A stretch of 64,000 nt of DNA from Elmis aenea (GCA_947652605.1 OX393579.1:1922001-1986000); one strand, 5' to 3'; numbered from the stretch's first letter, positions 45,185 through 57,724 are shown. Numbers and translations: made by a program. Notes: generated by a model not told the origin, from the sequence alone.

Positions 45185-45452
45185 CTTTAAATGTTCCATT
45201 AGCAAGAACACTCTCCGAACTACGACTGAAGATACTAAAATGAACTCTGGGTGTCATCTTTATTAAGTTCTAAAGCATTCCCTGGCTGATGGACAATCTC
45301 TGGACATGAATTCCACATCTTGGAAGTATATATGAGGAAACAACAAACAGACAAGCAACAGTTCCAAATCAATCGCTGAAGATTTTTGGGCAGATGCAGA
45401 TGCTTGATTGACGACATCGACGAACGCAGCTCTGTACGTTGAATTTCAATAT
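45185..45452 (-). ncRNA. Exon-like block B, - strand copy 3 (long, most diverged)
   Basis: A 268-nt copy with acceptor GTTTTTACAG and donor TTAAAG|GTAATTTT on the - strand. It has an extra segment of about 100 nt in the middle compared with the other copies. One frame is open for about 70 codons across it (TELRSSMSSIKHLHLPKN inside), which is not kept in the other copies. Confidence 0.42.
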
Positions 45453-45763
45453 CTGTAAAAACAATATACAATTAACATTCATTCCATAATACTATAACTT
45501 ACAAATGGGCAGCTTAATAATGTAAAGAGGGATCTGCCTCATTCGCATAACTCAGTTTCATGCCAAATAATGTGACATGCAGCCATACGATGTTAAGTAT
45601 TTGAGAAAACTTTGAACACGACCATCCTTACATTCACTACATATTTTTATACGGGACACTAACATTAACTGATCATTTTGGTTAATAAAACATATTACAA
45701 CTACTACATGAATATTACCGCGAAAAGTCATAGATTTTAGGTTAGAATAATACTAAAGTACTG

Positions 45764-45795
45764 GTCGCAATTATGAACGAGGCGGCACATTCATT
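45764..45795 (-). ncRNA. Hairpin family, solitary half (copy 6)
   Basis: ATGAACGAGGCGGCACATTC preceded by TACTGGTCGCAA matches one arm and its flank. No complementary arm follows. A decayed remnant of a sixth unit. Confidence 0.5.
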
Positions 45796-46019
45796 TTGCA
45801 CATATTTTCAAACAGAACAGCGATTTATTCAATACGTTTGATTTTATGTGCCAAAACAACTTTATATATTTGAAATCAAAATAACAAAGCAAAAAAGTTC
45901 ACGGTGCTAATTAATTAACACATAATTTCCGCGAACACTGTATCTTTTCTAAACAGAGCTATGAAATTAATTTGTCATGATTAGATATGGACATTTTGTA
46001 CAAGTATATTCAGAGGCCG

Positions 46020-46570
46020 TTTCAGTTTGTTTAGTTAGTTATAATAACTACAGCAAAATGAACACAAAAATCATTTTTAGTGGTGACAGGCTTTTCACGT
46101 TGTAAAAAAATAAGGAATACAACAAACACGATTTATTAATCGAGTCAAGAGATAATAGAAACGTCCATGTTTGACCGACATTTTCTGATGCGCATGGAGT
46201 ACTAAAATTAGGAAATAGTTCAAACAGTAATTATATTAACATATTAAGGGGATTTTTGCTAGCAGGAATAGATGTACTGATTTTAAATAAAGCATGTAAA
46301 TTTAATGCCCGAGATTTTTTACAAAAAAATTACTTTAAGTTCCTAAATAGATTAAATTACTGAATTAAAAACCAGATACGTATATTACCTTTTTAAAACG
46401 AGCAACTGCTAATATCCAAAATGTTTTTAAGACACTTTATTTAGTTTTGACGACAATTGATGTTACAAAAATCACAAAGAGAGCGATAGAGCGCGCAACT
46501 CAGATTATTGACTGAACTAACAGGTGCATTATCTATTTGACGACATTGAAAATCTTTTTTGCTGTTTGCG
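46020..46570. repeat. Diverged segmental duplicate of 39820-40330
   Basis: Same ordered blocks as its partner, with insertions and deletions. The possible - strand donor lies at 46388/46389. A third, weaker relative of the TTACCTTTTTA block is at about 47085. Confidence 0.55.
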
Positions 46571-47344
46571 GAATGTTGGGGTCAAATACGAACGACCTAT
46601 AATGCGATAACATGTGAATGATGTACTAAAGCAGGCATAAAATATATGTACAGGATTATTTTTAAGTAAAGTAATCACTTTAAATTGAAACTTTGCACAC
46701 AGATTATATACATATAATACAACCCTAAACAAGTATTGACTCTTGATAAATTACTAAAAGCAATTTTTTAAGCAAAATCTTGAACTTTTTAAACTAAAGC
46801 AAATGAAGATATTTCGTTTTCTTACACACACTGTATAGTTGAAAATAATTGTATAAATGACCACGAACAACTGTTATATCTTGCTAATAAAAATAACTAG
46901 CTATACAATACCTTAAATTTACGTACAAAATATACATACATTTTCTTAATAAAGCTGTTATGCATTGTTATTTAACATTTTTAAAATAATTGGAGGTGTA
47001 CAACGAAATGTTTTATTTAAATAATGCAGCAAAACCTAACGTTTTAAAAAAAATAAAGGCAGGGGGGTTTGTAACAAAAAGAATTTTACCTTTTTAGAGC
47101 GATTTCCTTGAAGTTTTAAATGCATCGATCTGATTTTAATACAACCAACACTTTTTGAAAATAAATACACCACTCACTTAGTATAAAAGGTAATATTTAT
47201 TTAAACACATCACGAATAACCACCAAACTGCGGTCTATTCTATTCGATAATCGGCATGTAACTGCTGATAAGCACGTACGTTTGTTATGTATCCCGCTAT
47301 ACAATTAACTTTAAATACTTAATTGTACTGGCTTATCAGAGTTG

Positions 47345-47622
47345 TGGCAATAGCTGAGTGGGTCCGTCAGCAAATTAACTTTGTTAATTTGTGGACGAGA
47401 TTGGGTCCTGGGATCGAGCCCAGGAGGATGGTTGGTTGGCCACTCAGGATTTTGTCATAACTTGCGTCCGCGCATTACGGCGCGGTTTCAACGCAAAAAA
47501 TTTCAATTTTTTGAAATTCCTCCCGCCTCCGAGTGTAATTTTACACTCGGAGGCGATTGGATTTGAACGTAGGACCCTGCTCATGACAAACAGGAGTTTA
47601 ACCGTCCAGCTAACCACAGTTT
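47345..47622. repeat. Inverted element with two tRNA-like heads and a 32-bp palindrome
   Basis: On the + strand, TAGCTGAGTGG fits the tRNA A-box and GGGATCGAGCCC a near B-box about 59 nt on. On the - strand from the right end, TAGCTGGACGG and GTTCAAATCC are spaced 44 nt apart as in a real tRNA. The two heads face inwards. Between them is a perfect palindrome (47524-47555, CGCCTCCGAGTGTAA on the left). It could be an inverted pair of tRNA-derived SINEs. It is not a functional tRNA gene: no intact cloverleaf or acceptor stem is apparent. Confidence 0.5.
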
Positions 47623-48388
47623 ATGATAGAGTAAAGTTATTTGGTATATTAGTGTTTATCCTTGACGAAAATTTAAACTTTGGAAAATACGTTAGAAGTC
47701 TAAAAATCCCTTTTATCATCCATTCCACTAAGTATGCATATATCTAAATATTTTTGTGCTTTTTGATGCCCGTAGAAGAGAAAAAAATTGCAAAATGGGG
47801 GCCGTATTTTAAATCAATTTGAAATTTTTTAAAGTAGACACAATTGCTGACTTGTTAAACTAACTTTTAATGTTTCTTTTCGCTAAACAAATTGTCTAAA
47901 ATGTTTATAAAACCTGCACGAAAATTCACACATGAATGCACTTAGATCACTTCTCAATAGATAACGCGCGTCATGTGTTTAGTACATACGTGGTAATAAA
48001 AATAATAGACTTTGGATGCTCGCAGAAGTGAAAAAAGCAGCATGGGGCGCTTTGCGTCAAATTTAAGCATCTAAGATTATTTTTACACAATTCTTAAACT
48101 ATTAATGTTCCTTCTTGCTGAACAAATTGTGTCTAAATGCCTTAAATAAACGAAAATACATTTACTTTGTACTAGTTAGATAGATCAGCTTACTAAAAAG
48201 TTTCAACACGTTCGATAATATTCGATAATATATTTGGCAACTTGATATGATAAAAATGTTCGATTATTTATGTATTAACATAAATGAAAAACGACTTTAT
48301 TGAAAATTGAATACTCTATCATTTTTTGAAGGATCTATGGTAGTGCGTCTATATCACTGTATCACCTTCAAGTTTATCTCAAGTTTAA

Positions 48389-48811
48389 TTTAATTACATT
48401 ACGAAACACAATGGAGTATACAACTAGGCAACGTTTAATACATGCAGTGAATGGAAAACAATTCGAGATAATTCTTTCAGAAAATACATTTACAACTGTT
48501 AAACAACTTTTTTACGACTTTTCCCATACATCCCACTAAGTATAGTTTAATTATAAATTTTTCGGATGCCGCATAAGTGAAAAAAAAACTGCATGGTCCG
48601 TTTAATTACATTAAAAAACACAATGGAGTATACATTTAGGCAACGTTTAATACATGCAGTGAATGGAAAACAATTCGAGATAATTCTTTCAGAAAATACA
48701 TTTACAACTGTTAAACAACTTTTTTACGACTTTTCCCATACATCCCACTAAGTATAGTTTAATTATAAATTTTTCGGATGCCGCATAAGTGAAAAAAAAC
48801 TGCATGGTCCG
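48389..48811. repeat. Direct tandem duplication, two copies of about 212 bp
   Basis: Copies start at 48389 and 48601 (TTTAATTACATT) and are almost identical (CAATGGAGTATAC, GGCAACGTTTAATACATGCA, CGGATGCCGCATAAGTG). They differ mainly in A-run length and a few bases, so the duplication is young. Confidence 0.88.
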
Positions 48812-49340
48812 TTTATCAAGTCAAATTTTAAGCACCTTCGATTGTTTTTGAAATAAACACAATTAAACAATTAAGTTACCTTCTCGCTGAAGAAATTGCC
48901 TTGAATGGTTACCTATATGAAAATTCACACACAAATGCACTTGGATTAGATCAGTTTTAAAACAGTTTACTAACACGGTGTCATGGCATTAAACTTTGGA
49001 AAATACGTTAGAAATAAAAATACTTTTTTTTAACAACTTTTATCATCCATTCCACTAAGTATACATATATATAAATATTTTAGTGCTTTTTGATGCCCGT
49101 AGAAGAGAAAAAAATTGCAAAAATGGGGGCCGTATTTTAAATCAATTTTTTAAAGTAGACACAATTGTTAGACTTCTTAAACTAACTTTTAATGTTTCTT
49201 TTCGCTAAACAAATTGTCTAAAATGTTTATAAAACCTACACGAAAATTCACACATGAATGCACTTAGATCACTTCTCAATAAGATACCGCGCGTCATGTG
49301 TTTAGTACATACGTGGTAATAAAAATAATGGACTTTTGGA

Positions 49341-49785
49341 CAGGGCTCGAAACCGAAAAAATTTTTGGTTAACGGTTAACCGAAATCGAGAACTTTATTT
49401 TTATAACGGTTTTTGTTGAAAAACCGGTTTTATTCGTAAAAAACCGGTTTAGAAAAAACGGGTTAAATTAACCGGTTTTTAAAATTATTTGATCAGAAAT
49501 GCAAAGTATGAAATGATATTATTTATTTATAATTTTATAATAAATGTACAATCAAGAGTTCAGTAATGACTTTTGGTAAACTAATCGCATTTACTACAGA
49601 TTTTGTATTTTTTATCGTAATTTTTATTAAAAAAAAGACTTAAAAAAAACCGGTTTTTTATTATTTTGGTTAAAGGTTACCGTTTTTTTTGCCTTTAAAA
49701 ATAACGGTTTCGGTTTCGGTTAAAAATCACTTTTTCTGACAAAAAATAACGGTTAACCGGTTTTTTAAACCGGTTTCATGCCCTG
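49341..49785. mobile_element. hAT-like MITE, 445 bp, perfect 8-bp duplication
   Basis: Inverted ends CAGGGCTCGAAACCG and (reverse complement of the right end) CAGGGCATGAAACCG, flanked by CTTTTGGA (49333-49340 and 49786-49793). The interior is rich in AACCGG and GGTTAACCG motifs on both strands. The undisrupted site is seen in the sister segment near 48009. No transposase. Confidence 0.9.
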
Positions 49786-50544
49786 CTTTTGGATGCTCGC
49801 AGGAGTGAAAAAAAATACAATGTTCGAACAACTTTTTTACGACTTCGCCTATCCATTGCACTAAGTATAGTTTAATTTTAGAATTTTTGGATGCTTGCAG
49901 AAGCGAAAAATATAGCAACGTTCGAGTAAAATTTAAGCAGCCATTTTTGATTATTTTTGAAGTGGACACAATTTTTATACTCGTTAAACGATTAATTTGT
50001 TTTATTGCTACACACATTGCCTGGAATGTTTATAAATACATTTCTTTTACAACTAATTATCGTCGATTAGTTTTTTAAAATTATTAGCAAGTGTTTTGAT
50101 AATTTACTTAGCAGTTTGATAGTTTGGTGGATCAATTATTGTTTTATTTATTAATATATTTATGAAACATATAAGTGTTGTATAAATAATAGTATTGAGA
50201 ATCAACTCATTCAAATGATACACCACAGATTAAGATACTATCCCTAATATTTTTAATACTTACTTTGTGTTCTTAACTGCCCACCAGCCTCTTTATCTGT
50301 TATTGTTATTGTTAAGTGTTATTATGCCCAGAATTTGTAGTTTGATTTTGCAAATATTTTAATCTTTTCAAAATAGATTAATATTTTCAGAAATATTCCT
50401 TAAAAACCATATATAGCATTAAGTTTAAACAAATACGAAACGTCTCAAAATACCAATTAAAACTTTATTGTATTTGATAAAGGTTTTTTCACAATGAGGT
50501 CCAGTTGGTGTTATTTTTTGAAACAAGTTTTCGATTTGTGAACA

Positions 50545-51065
50545 GGATCCTAATATGGTCCTTTAAAACGGCAATACTTGTGATCGCGTTGGCTATGAAA
50601 CTGTGTCAGAAAAAAATCAAAGTTTTTGAAATGATCTTGAACGGTTCCGGAGAAAAGCGCGAAAAACCAGACTCCCGCAAAAGACGTAGTTCGCTCGAAA
50701 AAGAAAAACATCTCGGTTCACAAAAAAAATCAAAAGTCCCTTATTTTTTGTCCGGTAAACTTAATCCGGTGCTTAAAATGTAGCTAAAGGACTGACGCAT
50801 CCGATGACGGGCAGAACGCGCAATTTAATTTTTTTTTTATATCACCCACACCTATCCGAAAATGGTCTCTTAAAATGGTCATACTTGTGATCGCGTTGGC
50901 TATGAAACCGTGTCAGAAAAAAATCAAAATCGAGTATTTTCCGATGCACGAATCATTAGCGAGTAGGGCTTTGCAAAGTTTTTCAAATTATCTTGAACGT
51001 AGTTTGCTCGGAAAAGAAAAACGTCTCGGCCCACAAAAAAATTCATAACTCTCTTATTCCTTTTT
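50545..51065. repeat. Imperfect direct repeat, about 210 bp, two copies about 305 bp apart
   Basis: ATACTTGTGATCGCGTTGGC, TATGAAACTGTGTCAGAAAA and GAAAAAGAAAAACATCTCGG appear near 50572 and again near 50880 with small changes. The frames crossing them (up to about 90 codons, Lys/Arg-rich) are incidental. Confidence 0.7.
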
Positions 51066-52190
51066 CTTATTATATATTTTTTTGGTAAAATTTCCTGCGG
51101 CCACAAATGTAGGCAACCCCTACACTTGCAGATAACAGCACCGAGATTCGAAAAACAGGTCCACGCCTCTTGAATCGTTTTAAAATCCGACCTCAGTTCA
51201 TACTGAGGACTGCCGCTTTTTTGAAATTCGTACGATTTTTTAAAGATCGAGTTAAACATTGTGAGGCACCTAAATTTGTAAGAGGCCCCCTAAAATTGTG
51301 AGGCCCGGGGCATCAGCCCCTTTTGCCCCCCTCCCCTCTGATAGAGCCTGCATGTATATAACTATAAAATGATAAAATATGTTTACAATTTATAAGTATA
51401 ATTTTGGAAAACTTTGAAGAACTACACAACTATTTTTCACCAGTTTCTGAACTACATATGTCGTACGTTACTTATGCCCCGTATAGTTATATTACGATTT
51501 TACCATTTTTAAGAGAAAAGTACAGACTGTACTGTATTAGGAACATTGAAAAATTTACCTGTTTCTCTGCCTCTGCTTCTTTGGGTCCTATTGTGTTCAG
51601 CTGGATGTGCATTTTCTAAATTATCATTTAATTTTGTATTACAGCTTCTAGTGCAGTGGTCTCCAAAGTAAGTGGTGCGTGGGGTGATTTCTGGAGAGAG
51701 CGAGATAATTCGTAATAAAAGAATTTTAAAAAAACAAGTTAACATGGGGGCCAAAAATTGGACTATTAATTTATTTTTAACACCCAGCAATTTCAAACAG
51801 TTACTTGTTTACTAGACTTGACATAATGACAATGATTAAATGATTCCAACAACTAAAAACTTTTTAAAACACTTCATAAAGTGATAAGCAATTAAGATTT
51901 ATTTTAAATGATTTAACTTTGTTCTTAAATTAAGAAGGTCAGGTCAAATTAAATATCGCATGGAAGTATTTAATAATATACGAAAATTATATGCAGTGCA
52001 TACATCCTTTAATAAAAAAAAACTTAAATTCATACGATAAACAGTACACAGAAATCACAAGTTTTGTATTAAAATTACAAACAATTAAAATGAAACAGCA
52101 CAGCGATTTTACATTGAAAATTCAGTGTGGTTACACCTTAAAAAAAATGGCATTCAACATGGAAATAATAAAATAGTTAAGTTGGCAATT
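51066..52190. other. Non-coding DNA downstream of the MICAL-type exon
   Basis: 51240-51350 has an unusual C/G-rich tract (GGGGCATCAGCCCCTTTTGC) that may be the worn end of a transposon. GCAGTGGTCTCCAAAG near 51653 looks like a hAT end without a partner. Part of the right side should be 3' UTR of the - strand gene. Confidence 0.35.
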
Positions 52191-52194
52191 GCTT

Positions 52195-52621
52195 TTAAAA
52201 TATATTGAACTTCTTTTTTTTCTTTTCTTTAACAGGCAAAGTAGGCACAGAAGACTCACACTCATTGATATATTTGTCAACGTCAACGTTTTGTATACCT
52301 TTCGCTTTGATTTTCTTTTCTTTCTTGTGTTTTTTCTTTTCTTTCTTCGTCTCTTTCGGGGTCATTTTCTCCTCGCGTTTGGAAGTGAATAAATTGAGCT
52401 GGACGTTGATGCTGTCGTCTTCCTCTGCCTCGCGAACGCGGTCCATTTCTAAGCATTCCACCATCTCGTTGCGTCTCTCCACGACCTCCACCAACCTGTT
52501 GATCGGTTCTTCTTCTTTCGCTTTGTCGGTGTCCATTTTATTGGCTTCGGGCTGAAGCATCAAACACCTGATTTGATATTCCAAGTCGGCATATTCTTCT
52601 TCTAGACGCTGCTGCCTGCGC
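52195..52621 (-). CDS. MICAL-family protein, last coding exon (bMERB domain C-terminal part)
   Basis: On the - strand, acceptor TTTTATTTAAG at 52624-52622 is followed by one base completing a codon, then RRQQRLEEEYADLEYQIR and a reading of 141 codons to TAA (52197-52195). EEEYADLEYQIRCLMLQP, then NRLVEVVERRNEMVECLE and REAEEDDSI, are typical of the second half of the bivalent Mical/EHBP Rab-binding (bMERB) domain. Proteins of this group bind Rab8-family GTPases and link them to actin and membrane traffic. A strongly basic, Lys-rich tail follows (KKEKKKHKKEKK) and ends KKKKKFNIF. The upstream exons are not visible. Whether it is Mical, MICAL-like or EHBP1 cannot be settled from this exon, though the sequence leans to MICAL/MICAL-like. 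Confidence 0.85.
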
Positions 52622-55600
52622 CTTAAATAAAATATGTATATAAAATATTACTTCTATATTTTAAAAATATCTTTCAATTATATTTCATTTTTAAAAACTT
52701 AATGAAGAGTTAAAAAATATCTTTTTGCTGCTTGTAAACGAATTACATAATAGTTATGTCGCACGTCACACTACTAGAAAAACAGTGACAACTCCAAAAA
52801 TAATTTTTCTGAATAGTTCTGAAAATCTCAAGTGAAATTGTTGTTGACAAGCGCCACTGAATGTGAAATACCTATTTAACGAACATAAGATGAATTCAAC
52901 CCTTTATAAAAATTCTAATTGCAATAGCTACCTACTTCAGAAAAATTGAATTAAAATTTTCCTCTAAATCGAAATTGTATTTTTCGACTTCTGATAGTGT
53001 CTTCTAGGGGTGCGATGTGTTATTGCTTTTATATTGTTTATCATTTAATATAGAGCCCATTGGTGTATTATTTTTGACAGAGTATTCCAAAACAGACACT
53101 TGACAAATTTTTAAAAACTGAAAAAATTTATTATAATCTGTTCCTGAACTACTTATTACGTACGTTATTTATGCCCCGAACATTAACATTTTAAAATTTT
53201 CAAGCAAAAATGAAACACAAGAAAGAAAGTAACGCTTTGCACATATTTTAAGAAAAAATCCAAAATTTTCTGGACTTATTAAATGGCTAAAATGGCTTCA
53301 CAAATCATTAATGTTATACTTTAAAAATTTTGGATTACCTGCACACAACTTTAGTATTAAAAACGTTTTTGAATCCAATCTAATAACAGAGCTAACAATT
53401 CATCCTGACTTGATATAATAATAGTATACTTTTAATTTTTAATTAAAATTACAATCGCTCGACAAATTTTCATTTAAGTACAGGCTTAATGTTTTCCAAT
53501 GTAATCTACAAAACCAATGTCAAAATAGCAGGTTATTCCTCGGAAACTGAACACTTTTTAATAATAATTTCGAATTTTGTGGCTCATGAAGTCATGAATG
53601 CAATTTTTATGTAAATATTTTTATAATTTGTGGCTCATAAATGAAAAAAACACTTTTAATATTAATTTTTTTTTTAATATGTGAGATAGTGAGATGTGAC
53701 TCTTGAATGCATCCACTTTTTTGATCTACTTTTATAACAAATATATTAATTAATTCGTCTTGAATCTTGATAACTAGTATATTTTTAATTCATTAATAAA
53801 ATTTTAATAACGAGAAAAAAGACATGGTCATTTTTTAAAGACAATTAAATCATGTTTAAAAAATATAAATAAATCTAGGGTGTTTCTTGTTAAAAACGTT
53901 TTAAGTTCAACAACATGGATCGTGCAAAACAAACCCTGTATATTGTGTAGATATTAATGGTATATTATTGGACGCCACTATACGAGGGTTGTTAATAAAG
54001 TCTCCCGATTATTTTATACTGAATTCTTTAATGTGGAATATAGCTAGTTAACTTTTTACTTAGATTTAATTTACTTTCTCTAGAAACGAACATTATTTTT
54101 ACAATAAATAAATGTTTATCAAACAATAATTCAGAATGCCACGAAACAAATGACCATTGTATTTCTACGCGACTGAAGTAAAAAGGTGTTGCTACTAGTG
54201 CAATTGTGAAGTTCTATGGTTTCCATCAATTTTTGCGTTAATAAGTACATTGTGGATTAAATGACGAGAATTAATTGAACGGCATGCTTATAAGGTATGT
54301 GGGTAAATTCTAAATTAGTTTAATTATTTTTCACTGCAAATTCAAAAACCGACACGATTCTTAGTGACATTTAATTACCGCGAATGGAAGCGCAGACATG
54401 AATTTTGATATGGCAACTTGTATCATCAATATTTCGTAATTATTATTGATTACAATGCGGAAAACATATAGTTCTTTTTCAAACCACATTAAATTCAGCT
54501 CCCAACCAAACGCGACGTGCATGATTCTGTAGATTTCGTTTTTGCCGGTAGTTAGCTACTCCGCTACGTTAAGTAATCAATAATACGACATAACTTTACG
54601 AATAATGAATAATACGCAACGATTCTAAAATTATTCTATTTTAATTTGCAACAGTCGTTACTGAAAACTATGTGAATGATGAGTGACGTTAATGTTTCCA
54701 TTGCGAGCCAACTTCATTAGTTTTGCCAGCTGTCAATAGCGTAGGAATTTCACTTGTGTATCCTTGGTGACTGCCTAGCAACCGATACAACAACATAGCA
54801 ACATAGGTAAATGGAAATGTTTGTTATTGTAATTTTTCACATCCGTTTCGCAGAAAGCACGTTTAATTTGAGTTGTATTGTGTCCGTACAATTTGGTTGT
54901 CTGCATTTGTAGTAGTTTTTATTGCACATTAATTGTATTTTTATCTTTTTCACGTTTTACAAATGGCTCCCCGTTGGTTTAGTTCCAATCCCCTTGTAGT
55001 ATTTTTAACCACATTCGCGTGTATAAATAAAACAATTATGTTGCACATTTGCGATTTCATGTGTTGGCATGGGTTTTAAAAAATTAAAAAGCAGTAGAAT
55101 TCACTTGATTGAGTTTAATAAGTTTGCCAAACGCACCTTAAATCAAAGGGGATAGAATTAGCTATTGGGGTGGGTAAATTAGTCTGAAGAAGTTTTCAAC
55201 CAAAAGCAATTTTGTAAATCACGAAGTTTATTACATCACTTGAATTCTTGTAGCTAATACAAATTTGCCAGTTTCTTTGATTATCTCTGCTGGTGACTGA
55301 TTAGTAATTTATATATACAAGAATTGTAGATAAAAACATTTTTATCGTCTCTTCATTTACTATAAATATTTATAAAGTTAACAAAATATTTTTATATCTT
55401 ACTAACAAATAAAAATTAATGTAGGTGCATTATCTTTAAATAATCGTGAACAGTTTTAACACAAAAAAGTATGACATCAAAGCAAATAATATCTAAATCT
55501 TGTCATGGGAAAGCAAACATATGTTTTAAGTTTATCTTCTTTCAGTATTTATACTTTTCTACTTTCAAAAGTGTAGATAAGGAATTGTTATGGCCATAAT

Positions 55601-56634
55601 TCTAAATAATCCACCAAGTACACACACATATATTGTTAATTAAAGTTAACTATCATTCCTAAATTAATTATTAATTTAATACATGGCTCATTAGTGTCAC
55701 ACTAAACTTCATATTTTTTTAAATTTCAAAACAAAAAAAAATTGTGTTGATTCTAATTATTACAATTAGTGACCTCAATACAATAAAAATTGACCAAAAC
55801 TATAAACAACTTTAATAAGTAGCTTGTTACTGCCTCACAAAACTTTTAATAGTCACTATTATTCATTTAATTAAGAGAACATTTTATTTTGGATTCATTT
55901 AAAAATTCTTTGGTACCTAATTCTAATTAGTGACTTAAATATACATTAAAAATGCTCTGAATGGAGTATGGAGTTTACTTTACAAAACCATGTTCAAAAA
56001 TTGAAAAAAGTTGATTTCTAATGTACCTATTTTAAATTTGTTCTTATATAAATTAATACTAGTTTTTATTAACATTTAAAAATAAGGAAGTTAATTGATT
56101 GAGTGCAATTAAACAAGTTATTAAAATTTTTGGTGATAAAAAATTGCAGAAGATATAATGCAACATCCACAAAATGTAGGGCATTTTTGAAAATATCTGA
56201 GGCATTTTTGAAGTATGCAACCAAAACTGTATTTAAAATTCGTGTGTATTTTTGCAACAAATGTACAATTTTGAAGAAACTGTCAATTTATCATTGTTGG
56301 AAAAAATTAGAGCAAAATTTCGCATTTATGTTTGATTTACTTACTAGTTGATTAATTTAAACAAAATTATCTAATAAAAATTTAAAAAAGAACAATAATC
56401 TACATGTGTTTAAGAACCCTCATTACTTGATTTTTTATTATTACGGATGACCAATTGTAATACTTTATTTGGCAGCAAATAGCAATTTTTTTACAAAATG
56501 AAGTGTACTGTTGAAGAAAAAATTTCTGTATATAAGATAATTTAAGCTAAGATCAACTTATACTGTTTTGGATACAGATGCCTTTTATTGTTTAAAAAAA
56601 TAATTAATACAATTGTTAAACCTTTCACAGAACG

Positions 56635-57009
56635 TTGGGAAAAATAATGAAAACTTGTAGGATTTTAATGAAGGTCAACACATTGATCTGCGACAAGTTG
56701 TGCAGGCAAGGAAGCGAAAGTGTATACTCCCCAGTTTCGTTGCTATGGCAAGTCGCTATAGCAATCACTTTCTCGGCATGTCCTCACACAGCCGATGTTC
56801 TCAATTATTACAGCGTATTACATCCCATAATTAAGAAATTCCTCAACTTTTTATTGTTCAAAATTAGTTTGCACGATTCAAAACTATGTTTTCGATTGAT
56901 TAATTCGTTCGACACATTTATTTCTAAGTTATCAGAATTAAATACGTATGTTTGTATGAAAAGTATTGTGGTGTGTGGATGTGTGTTACTCGAATTAGCT
57001 AATAATTAG
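56635..57009 (+). other. Isolated 124-codon open frame, doubtful
   Basis: The frame follows acceptor-like cctttcacag at 56631 and runs to TAG at 57007-57009; the first ATG inside is at 56647. The translation has a slightly unusual Cys content and hydrophobic stretches (LLWQVAIAITFSACPH), but I know no family like it, it has no donor-acceptor partner, and part of it is as AT-rich as the flanks. It may be a chance frame or a decayed gene. Confidence 0.15.
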
Positions 57010-57724
57010 CACAGTTTTAAAATAATAAGACTGTAGTCAAAACCGTATTAAAATTTGCGCAGCCTGAGCCATGAGACCGAAACAATATTTCTAATCAGAA
57101 TGTTTATCACTTGGTTGGTAATGGTAAAGACAAAAAATCTAGTTTAACGAGGTATATGAAGGCCCTAAGCCCTAGCTTATCAGTTAAATACAATAATGAC
57201 TTTACTTTTAATTATCTATTTTATTATTACAGATAGACATGTTAAATCCAACTATTTCTTAATAAGCTATGCTTTATTCTGCAATATTTTGGTGATTATA
57301 AAATTACAGATTATTTTACTTTTCAATGTTAGAAGATACAAAAACAATGAGGTCATTTTACCATGACTTTAAATAATAAAAATATCTCACACAATTACCT
57401 GTTAGTAAGATTTTAAAAATGTTATTAATTATGTTTTAAATTTCTACAAAGGATAATAATTGCCAATAGATTTAGATTGTTATTCAAGCACAATACTGTA
57501 ACAAATAGTAAACTTTGATTTCGTTACCGTTTTATTAAAAAGAAAGCTGTTGATAGCAGTACCCTAAGCTTCCATGATTGATATACCAAAATCTATTTTG
57601 AATAAATTCGTTCCTCTATAAGATGTTCATTACTTTTTATTTTTATAAAATTTTAACTCAAATATTTTACATTTAAATCAATAGGAAACAGAATAATTAC
57701 TAAATGCGTGAGTTACTTTTTTTG

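Larger units (their letters stand above)
47660..50060. repeat. Complex diverged tandem/segmental repeats
   Basis: 47670-48030 and 48987-49332 (continuing at 49794) are copies of one segment (TAAACTTTGGAAAATACGTT, TGCCCGTAGAAGAGAAAAAA, GGGGGCCGTATTTTAAATCA). Shorter relatives with GGATGC...GAAGTGAAAAAA recur near 48565, 48775 and 49885. No gene is seen. Confidence 0.7.

Noticed and set aside
50505..50783. 92-codon Lys/Arg-rich + strand frame
   Set aside because: Lies in an imperfect direct repeat whose second copy does not keep the frame.
51653..51700. hAT-like end GCAGTGGTCTCCAAAG
   Set aside because: No inverted partner end or 8-bp duplication could be located; same for CAGTGGTTCTCGACG near 32601.
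53983..54015. Mariner-like end ACGAGGGTTGTTAATAAAGT
   Set aside because: Only one end; no matching inverted terminus or transposase motif downstream.
54963..55079. 38-codon ORF starting MAPRWFSSNPLVVFL
   Set aside because: Good ATG context and a hydrophobic stretch, but too short, unknown, and with no splice partner or conserved feature.
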